From positions 1-64,000 of the forward strand of contig NZ_MLFN01000006.1 in the NCBI RefSeq assembly GCF_002095315.1: 64,000 bases of DNA, read 5' to 3'. The notes beneath the pieces are model-generated. The model worked only from the letters and a program-made list of their open reading frames with translations, was not told the DNA's origin and did not search any database. Positions 58,386 to 64,000 of the stretch are shown piece after piece; position 1 is the first letter of the stretch; each line of letters opens with the position of its first letter. This DNA is from Pantoea conspicua. GTDB taxonomy: Bacteria > Pseudomonadota > Gammaproteobacteria > Enterobacterales > Enterobacteriaceae. Made by a program: the position numbers and the translations under genes.

Positions 58386-60221
58386 TTAAATCACCAGCAT
58401 CAGGGCCAGCACCACTACGGCACCGACACTCATTGACGCGACATACCAGCGCAGATACCCGTTTTCACTCACCACCAGACCTTTATTGGCGATACGTGAG
58501 AACAGCGCAGGCAGGTTCATCAGGGCATTCAGCGGATCGCGTTTCAGCAGCCACGCGATACCGAGGTAAGGTTTGACGAACACTTTGTCGTAGAGCCAGT
58601 CGAAACCCCAGGCCGCGAACCACCAGGTACCGAAGAAACGGCCCGGTGCGCTGTTGGCGATCTTCGTTACCAGCTCACGTTTGCCCAGCCACAACGCGGC
58701 AGCAATCAGAATGCCGACGATAGCGACCACGCCAGAGGTGATTTCCAGTCCCACTTTACCCGCTTCACCAAATTCATTGGCCGGCAGCACGCCAGCCAGT
58801 GGCGGCGTAATCAGCGCGCCGATGAAGGTAGAGAGCAGCAGCAGGACAATCAGTGGCAGATGATGGGTAATGCCTTTACCGGCATGCGCATGAATTTTCT
58901 CTTCGCCGTGGAACACGATGAAGATCATGCGGAAGGTGTAGATTGAGGTCAGGAAAGCGCCCACCAGGCCGGCAACCATCAGGTTGATGTGACCGTTAGC
59001 CAGTGCGCCAAACAGGATCTCATCTTTACTGTAGAAGCCTGCGGTAATCAGCGGCAGTGCCGCCAGTGCCGCGCCGCCCACCAGGAAGCAGGTGTAAACC
59101 AGCGGGATGCTCTTACGCAGGCCGCCCATCTTAAAGATGTTCTGCTCGTGATGGCAGGCCAGAATCACTGAACCGGAGGAGAGGAACAGTAACGCTTTAA
59201 AGAAGGCGTGCGTCATCAGGTGGAAAATCGCCGCATCCCACGCCTGGACGCCCAGCGCCAGGAACATGTAGCCAATCTGGCTCATGGTGGAGTAAGCGAG
59301 TACGCGTTTGATATCGGTTTGCACCAGTGCGGCGAAGCCAGCCAGTACCAGGGTAATCGCCCCGATAATGCCGACCAGATGCAGCACTTCCGGCGTCAGC
59401 AGGAACAGACCGTGACTACGGGCAATCAGATAGACACCCGCGGTCACCATGGTCGCGGCGTGAATCAGTGCCGAAACCGGTGTCGGACCGGCCATCGCAT
59501 CGGCCAGCCAGGTCTGTAATGGCAGCTGTGCCGATTTACCGACCGCGCCACCCAGCAGCATCAGCGTCGCCCACTGCAGCATGTGGTTGTCTGCGGCAAA
59601 GTGCGCCGGTGCCAGTTCCATCATCTCGCGGAAGTTCAGCGTGCCCAGTTCGTTGTAGAGAATGAACAGCGCGAACGCCAGAAACACATCGCCGACACGG
59701 GTGATGATGAACGCTTTCATCGCCGCTTTGCCGTTGTCCGGATTGCTGTAGTAGAAGCCGATCAGCAGGTAAGAGCAGAGCCCTACCCCTTCCCAGCCGA
59801 GATACATCAGCATCAGGTTATCGGCCAGCACCAGAACCACCATGCTGGCGATAAACAGGTTGGTATAGGCGAAGAAACGCGAGTAACCCTCTTCACCGCG
59901 CATGTACCAGGAGGCGAACATGTGGATAAAGAAACCGACACCGGTGACTACTGACAGCATGGTCAGTGACAGGCCGTCCAGGGTCAGATTGACCTTCATG
60001 TCAAAGTTGCCGACATGCATCCAGGTCCAGAGCGCCTGAGTATAAGCCTGCTGACCGTTGGCGAAGAAGTCGACGCCGACCATCACCGTGGTCAGCGCTG
60101 CCAGTCCTACCGATCCCATACCAATCGCGGCCGACAGGTTTTCTGACCAGCGACCACGGGAAAACGCTAACAGCAGGAAGCCGATTAGCGGAAACAGTAC
60201 TGTTAAATAGAGAAGATTCAT
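58386..60221 (-). CDS. nuoL: NADH-quinone oxidoreductase subunit L
   Basis: A 611-aa antiporter-like membrane subunit of complex I with the long lateral helix at its C-terminus. Visible landmarks include [14 protein letters not shown], [15 protein letters not shown] and Leu-Ile-His-Ala-Ala-Thr-Met-Val. Its start overlaps the nuoK stop (ATGA). Length near E. coli's 613. Confidence 0.97.
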   Translation of the reverse strand: MNLLYLTVLFPLIGFLLLAFSRGRWSENLSAAIGMGSVGLAALTTVMVGVDFFANGQQAYTQALWTWMHVGNFDMKVNLTLDGLSLTMLSVVTGVGFFIHMFASWYMRGEEGYSRFFAYTNLFIASMVVLVLADNLMLMYLGWEGVGLCSYLLIGFYYSNPDNGKAAMKAFIITRVGDVFLAFALFILYNELGTLNFREMMELAPAHFAADNHMLQWATLMLLGGAVGKSAQLPLQTWLADAMAGPTPVSALIHAATMVTAGVYLIARSHGLFLLTPEVLHLVGIIGAITLVLAGFAALVQTDIKRVLAYSTMSQIGYMFLALGVQAWDAAIFHLMTHAFFKALLFLSSGSVILACHHEQNIFKMGGLRKSIPLVYTCFLVGGAALAALPLITAGFYSKDEILFGALANGHINLMVAGLVGAFLTSIYTFRMIFIVFHGEEKIHAHAGKGITHHLPLIVLLLLSTFIGALITPPLAGVLPANEFGEAGKVGLEITSGVVAIVGILIAAALWLGKRELVTKIANSAPGRFFGTWWFAAWGFDWLYDKVFVKPYLGIAWLLKRDPLNALMNLPALFSRIANKGLVVSENGYLRWYVASMSVGAVVVLALMLVI

Positions 60222-60520
60222 CCGCGCATCTCGCTCACAGTGTCAATGTTCAGCGTCTGACGACGACGATAGAGCTGGAGCAGCAGCGCCAGGCCAATAC
60301 TGGCTTCGGCTGCGGCCAGGCTGATCGCCAGGATATACATTACCTGTCCATCGGCCTGACCCCAGTAACTCCCGGCCACCACCAGCGCTAACGCGGCGGC
60401 GTTGATCATGATCTCAAGGCCGATCAGCATAAACAGCAGGTTGCGGCGGATCACCAGCGAAGTCAGTCCGAGGACGAACAGCACGGCAGCAAGTATCAAT
60501 CCATGTTGTAACGGGATCAT
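60218..60520 (-). CDS. nuoK: NADH-quinone oxidoreductase subunit K
   Basis: A 100-aa membrane subunit of complex I with three spans, same length as E. coli. The conserved Gly-Leu-Glu-Ile-Met-Ile-Asn-Ala and [10 protein letters not shown] segments carry the two functionally important glutamates. Overlaps both neighbours by ATGA junctions. Confidence 0.97.
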   Translation of the reverse strand: MIPLQHGLILAAVLFVLGLTSLVIRRNLLFMLIGLEIMINAAALALVVAGSYWGQADGQVMYILAISLAAAEASIGLALLLQLYRRRQTLNIDTVSEMRG

Positions 60521-61068
60521 GCATTCTCCTTTTTCGCTTGCGCGGCGTCAGAAACGCGGTTGCTGAGCACTTCACCCTGACGATCTTCACGACCGACGTG
60601 AAACGCCACCACCAGACCCGCCAGCAGCAGCATGGAAGCCAGTTCCACCGCCAGCACGTAAGGACCAAACAGGCTGATACCGACCGCTTTCGCGTCGATA
60701 ATGGTGCCGTCAATGCCCTGATCGTTGGCGGTGAGGATGGCGTAAACCATCACCACCAGCAGCAGCAGCGACACCAGGCCAGGTCCAATCCACAGTGACG
60801 GACTCAACCATTCGCGTTCCTGCTTCTCCGTCTGTTTGCCCAGGTTCAGCATCATCACCACGAAGACGAACAGCACCATAATCGCACCGGCGTAGACGAT
60901 GATCTCCAGCGCGCCGGCAAAATAGGCACCCATCGAGAAGAAGACGCCCGCAATCGACAGCAGCGAAATGATCAGGTACAGCAACGCATGTACCGGATTA
61001 GTGTGGGTAATGACGCGCAACGTCGTCAGCACCGCCACCAGCCCGCAAAGATAAAACGCAAATTCCAT
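60517..61068 (-). CDS. nuoJ: NADH-quinone oxidoreductase subunit J
   Basis: A 183-aa membrane subunit of complex I with five spans, including the conserved [14 protein letters not shown] segment. ATG 61068 gives the family start (Met-Glu-Phe-Ala-Phe-Tyr-Leu) behind AAGGAGCAAGGC. The open frame continues upstream to 61149 but would overlap nuoI. Confidence 0.96.
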   Translation of the reverse strand: MEFAFYLCGLVAVLTTLRVITHTNPVHALLYLIISLLSIAGVFFSMGAYFAGALEIIVYAGAIMVLFVFVVMMLNLGKQTEKQEREWLSPSLWIGPGLVSLLLLVVMVYAILTANDQGIDGTIIDAKAVGISLFGPYVLAVELASMLLLAGLVVAFHVGREDRQGEVLSNRVSDAAQAKKENA

Positions 61069-61078
61069 GCCTTGCTCC

Positions 61079-61621
61079 TTAAGGTAATAAGCCTTTGACG
61101 TCGATAGGCTTGGCTTCATTTTCCGCTTCGCCCTTATCTTTACCGTCAATCGCCATACCCGCCATGCGGTAGAAGTTGTATTCCGGATATTTACCCGGAC
61201 CCGAGATCAGCAGATCGTCCTTCTCATACACCAGATCCTGACGCTTGAACTCACCCAGTTCAAAATCGGGCGTCAGCTGAATCGCCGTGGTCGGACAGGC
61301 TTCCTCACACATGCCGCAGAAAATGCAGCGTGAGAAGTTGATGCGGAAAAACTCCGGGTACCAGCGACCATCTTTGGTTTCTGCTTTCTGCAACGAAATA
61401 CAGCCGACCGGACAGGCCACGGCGCACAGGTTACAGGCCACGCAACGTTCTTCGCCATCCGGATCGCGGGTTAACACGATGCGGCCGCGATAGCGTGGTG
61501 GCAGATAAACCGGCTCTTCCGGGTACATCTGCGTTTCACGTTTGGCGAAGGCGTGCAGGCCAATCAGCCAGATACTGCGCACTGTCGTGCCAAAGCCAAC
61601 GACAATATCTTTTAAAGTCAT
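61079..61621 (-). CDS. nuoI: NADH-quinone oxidoreductase subunit I
   Basis: A 180-aa peripheral-arm subunit that carries two 4Fe-4S clusters. Both binding motifs are intact: [12 protein letters not shown] and [12 protein letters not shown]. Same length as E. coli. Confidence 0.98.
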   Translation of the reverse strand: MTLKDIVVGFGTTVRSIWLIGLHAFAKRETQMYPEEPVYLPPRYRGRIVLTRDPDGEERCVACNLCAVACPVGCISLQKAETKDGRWYPEFFRINFSRCIFCGMCEEACPTTAIQLTPDFELGEFKRQDLVYEKDDLLISGPGKYPEYNFYRMAGMAIDGKDKGEAENEAKPIDVKGLLP

Positions 61622-61632
61622 TTGTTAACCCC

Positions 61633-62610
61633 TTACTGCGCTGTGTAGAGAATCACTGCGGCGGTCGCCAGCAGGTTCAACAGCGTCAACGGCAGACACA
61701 CTTTCCAGCCGAACGACAGCACCTGGTCATAGCGTGGACGCGGAAGCGCAGCACGAATCAGGATGAACATCATCATAAAGAACGCCGTTTTCAGGGCGAA
61801 CCAGATGAACGGCGGCAGGAATGGGCCATGCCAGCCACCAAAGAACAGTGTCACAATCAGCGCTGAAACGGTGGTAATCGCCACATATTCGCCGACGAAG
61901 AACAGGCCGAACTTCATACCGGCATATTCGATGTGGTAACCATCGGCCAGTTCCTGTTCCGCTTCCGGCTGGTCAAACGGGTGACGGTGACACACCGCAA
62001 CGCCCGCAATACAGAAGGTCACGAAGCCGAAGAACTGCGGAATGATGTTCCACAAATGGGTCTGGCTGTTAACGATATCGTTCATGTTGAACGAGCCCGC
62101 CTGCGCGACCACGCCCATCAGCGACAGTCCGAGAAACACTTCGTAGCTCAGGGTCTGCGCAGAAGCACGCATCGCACCCAGCAGCGAGTATTTGTTGTTA
62201 CTCGACCAGCCAGCGAACAGCACGGCGTAAACCGCCAGGCCCGCCATCATCAGGAAGAACAGCAGACCGATATTCAGGTCCGTGACCATCCAGGTTGGCG
62301 AAACCGGCACAATGGCAAATGCCAGCAGCAGCGATACAAAAGCGATAACCGGTGCCAGGGTAAAAATAAAACGGTCGGTAAACGGCGGGACCCAGTCCTC
62401 TTTAAAGAACATTTTGATCATATCCGCTACCAGCTGCAGCGAGCCGCCCCAGCCTACCCGGTTCGGTCCGTAACGGTTCTGGAACAGGCCGAGCAGACGA
62501 CGCTCGGCAAAGCTCATGAACGCGCCACAGGCCACAACCACCAGCAGAATGACGATGGCTTTACCGATGGCCAGCAGAATGTCGATAACATCCGGTGTTA
62601 ACCAGCTCAT
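61633..62610 (-). CDS. nuoH: NADH-quinone oxidoreductase subunit H
   Basis: A 325-aa membrane subunit at the quinone site of complex I, same length as E. coli. The signature [16 protein letters not shown] and the [10 protein letters not shown] loop are present. Its start overlaps the nuoG stop (ATGA). Confidence 0.98.
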   Translation of the reverse strand: MSWLTPDVIDILLAIGKAIVILLVVVACGAFMSFAERRLLGLFQNRYGPNRVGWGGSLQLVADMIKMFFKEDWVPPFTDRFIFTLAPVIAFVSLLLAFAIVPVSPTWMVTDLNIGLLFFLMMAGLAVYAVLFAGWSSNNKYSLLGAMRASAQTLSYEVFLGLSLMGVVAQAGSFNMNDIVNSQTHLWNIIPQFFGFVTFCIAGVAVCHRHPFDQPEAEQELADGYHIEYAGMKFGLFFVGEYVAITTVSALIVTLFFGGWHGPFLPPFIWFALKTAFFMMMFILIRAALPRPRYDQVLSFGWKVCLPLTLLNLLATAAVILYTAQ

Positions 62611-64000
62611 TGCGCCGCCTCCTGCAGTTTGTCGATTTTACCGTTCGCCAGGAACGGCGGTACGCCCGGCATGCCCAACGGCAGACCAATCTGTCCCGCC
62701 TGCAGTGATGCAGAGAAACGGACCGGCAGACGCACCGTTTCACCGGCACAGGTGAACTCCACGGCAGCACCATTGTTGACGCCCAGTTTCGCCGCATCAT
62801 CCGGGTTAATCACCAGCATCGGCTGCGCCATACGCTGCTGGAACACCGGTGAACGCTGTGACATCTCTTCACTACCAAACAGCTGGTAATACGGGGCCAC
62901 GCGCCATTGCGCTTCACTGACGAACGCCGCAGGGACGTTGCTGAACCATGGCAGCTGGGCTGCGCTGGCTTCAAACAGGCGGACGCCCGGATCGCCATTA
63001 CGTAGTTTGCCGCCCACTTCGACCTGGAATTTGTTCCACGCCTGCGGCGAGTTCCAGCCCGGAGCCCAGGCAAACGGAATCTGCGAGCGCGGTGCGCCTG
63101 GCTGGTTGTTCCCTTCCATCGAGAAGGCAAACATGGTGTCCTGATCCTGCGGCTGACGCGGTTCGTGCACGCTGATATTGGCGCGCGCGGCGGTACGGCC
63201 ACTGGAACGGTGCGGTGAACGCGACAGTTTCTGTCCGCGAATACGGAAGCTGGCATCCGGTGCCGCATCTTTAATGCCGGCCAGCTGTGGCAGATGACTC
63301 ACTACCGCATCAATCACGTGATCCAGTTGCGTCCAGTCGACGTGACGGCTTTCCAGCGTGCTGTGCAGCGAATGCAGCCAGCGCCAGCTTTCCAGCATCA
63401 CAATGCTGTTGTCATAGTAGGAGGGATCGTAAACCTGGAAGAAACGCTGTGCGCGGCCTTCGTGGTTAATCGAGGTCCCGTCACTTTCGGCGAAGCTGGC
63501 GGTCGATAACACCAGACCGGCTTTCTCCAGCGTGGCGGTGCGCTGATGATCGACCACAATCACGTTGGTGGTCTGTGCCAGTGCCGCATCAACCAGCGCT
63601 TTCGGTGCGTGACGATAGAGATCGTTTTCCAGCACAACCAGCGCATCGGCTTCACCGCTGCTCAGCTGCTCCAGCGCACTCTCCAGCGGATTGCCGCCCA
63701 TCAGGCCAAGACCTACGCTGTTGGCGTGTCCCGCCAGCAGCGTAAGCCCGACATCGGCACCGCGCGCCTTCAGCGCTTTCGCCACGTTGGCTGCCGCTTC
63801 GATCATCGCGCTGCTGCCGGAGTGGGTCCCGGAGATAATTAACGGTTTTTTCGCACCGGCCAGCGCCTGCACGATGACATCCATCTTGCCGTTCAGCTTG
63901 CTGTCGAAGTCGGTCACTGCCGGAGCGGTTTCATCCAGCGCATTGGCGATGGCAAAACCGAGTCGCGCCTGATCTTCAACCGGGGCGCGATAGCTCCATG
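62607..64000 (-). CDS. nuoG: NADH-quinone oxidoreductase subunit G, C-terminal half
   Basis: The frame stays open to the window edge, so only the last ~464 of about 908 residues are present. This is the molybdopterin-oxidoreductase-like part, without the N-terminal iron-sulfur motifs. The upstream reading Ser-Tyr-Arg-Ala-Pro-Val-Glu-Asp-Gln matches NuoG. A GTG at 63917 is internal and not the start. Confidence 0.95.
   Translation of the reverse strand, partial: WSYRAPVEDQARLGFAIANALDETAPAVTDFDSKLNGKMDVIVQALAGAKKPLIISGTHSGSSAMIEAAANVAKALKARGADVGLTLLAGHANSVGLGLMGGNPLESALEQLSSGEADALVVLENDLYRHAPKALVDAALAQTTNVIVVDHQRTATLEKAGLVLSTASFAESDGTSINHEGRAQRFFQVYDPSYYDNSIVMLESWRWLHSLHSTLESRHVDWTQLDHVIDAVVSHLPQLAGIKDAAPDASFRIRGQKLSRSPHRSSGRTAARANISVHEPRQPQDQDTMFAFSMEGNNQPGAPRSQIPFAWAPGWNSPQAWNKFQVEVGGKLRNGDPGVRLFEASAAQLPWFSNVPAAFVSEAQWRVAPYYQLFGSEEMSQRSPVFQQRMAQPMLVINPDDAAKLGVNNGAAVEFTCAGETVRLPVRFSASLQAGQIGLPLGMPGVPPFLANGKIDKLQEAAQ

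Noticed and set aside
58069-58389. Plus-strand frame across the nuoL-nuoM gap
   Set aside because: It reads through the palindrome and the antisense of nuoM; no RBS or domain.

Overview
The window is enterobacterial chromosome. The gene set and order (yojI-alkB-apbE-ompC-micF, rcsD-rcsB-rcsC, gyrA-ubiG-nrdAB-yfaE, yfaY-elaB, elaA, nuoG-N) follow the Escherichia coli backbone with known families. Several departures suggest a plant- or environment-associated member of the Erwiniaceae (Pantoea/Erwinia type); this is inference from synteny and GC-rich codon use. The departures are: no ada next to alkB, no ato or glp genes, opgD placed between elaB and elaA, and a giant adhesin locus between micF and rcsD. 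The species cannot be fixed from sequence alone.

Layout. Positions 1-1450 hold a truncated secreted protein, an AT-rich stretch with an ORF remnant, and small ORFs. Positions 1517-7601 hold a phosphopantetheinyl transferase, then yojI, alkB and apbE on the minus strand, two small plus-strand ORFs, and ompC. The micF antisense RNA diverges from ompC at 7925-8018. Positions 8201-33804 form one minus-strand type I secretion locus. In transcription order it contains a BapA-like giant adhesin (about 6100 aa), a 638-aa Ig-like companion, a TolC-type outer-membrane channel, a LapB-type ABC exporter and an HlyD-type adaptor. Positions 34545-42000 hold an MFS transporter and the Rcs phosphorelay. Positions 42100-46184 hold a structured tandem repeat, gyrA and ubiG. 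Positions 46694-50539 hold the class Ia ribonucleotide reductase operon nrdA-nrdB-yfaE behind two DnaA boxes. Positions 50540-55060 hold yfaY, elaB, opgD and elaA with structured intergenic repeats. Positions 55191-64000 are the distal part of the nuo (complex I) operon, nuoN to a truncated nuoG, on the minus strand.

Four genes are interrupted by what looks like the loss of one base each: two sites in the giant adhesin, one in the ABC exporter and one in opgD. In every case adding one base, mostly in a short homopolymer, restores a full-length family member. Base-calling error is therefore the leading explanation, with true inactivation or phase variation as alternatives.

The locus is rich in cell-surface functions: a porin and its antisense RNA, the envelope-stress Rcs system, a secreted biofilm adhesin with its own exporter, and periplasmic glucan synthesis. 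The least explained elements are the second Ig-like secretion substrate, the internal repeat classes of the adhesin, and a family of structured intergenic repeats sharing a GC-rich hairpin core, found between rcsC and gyrA and again after yfaE.
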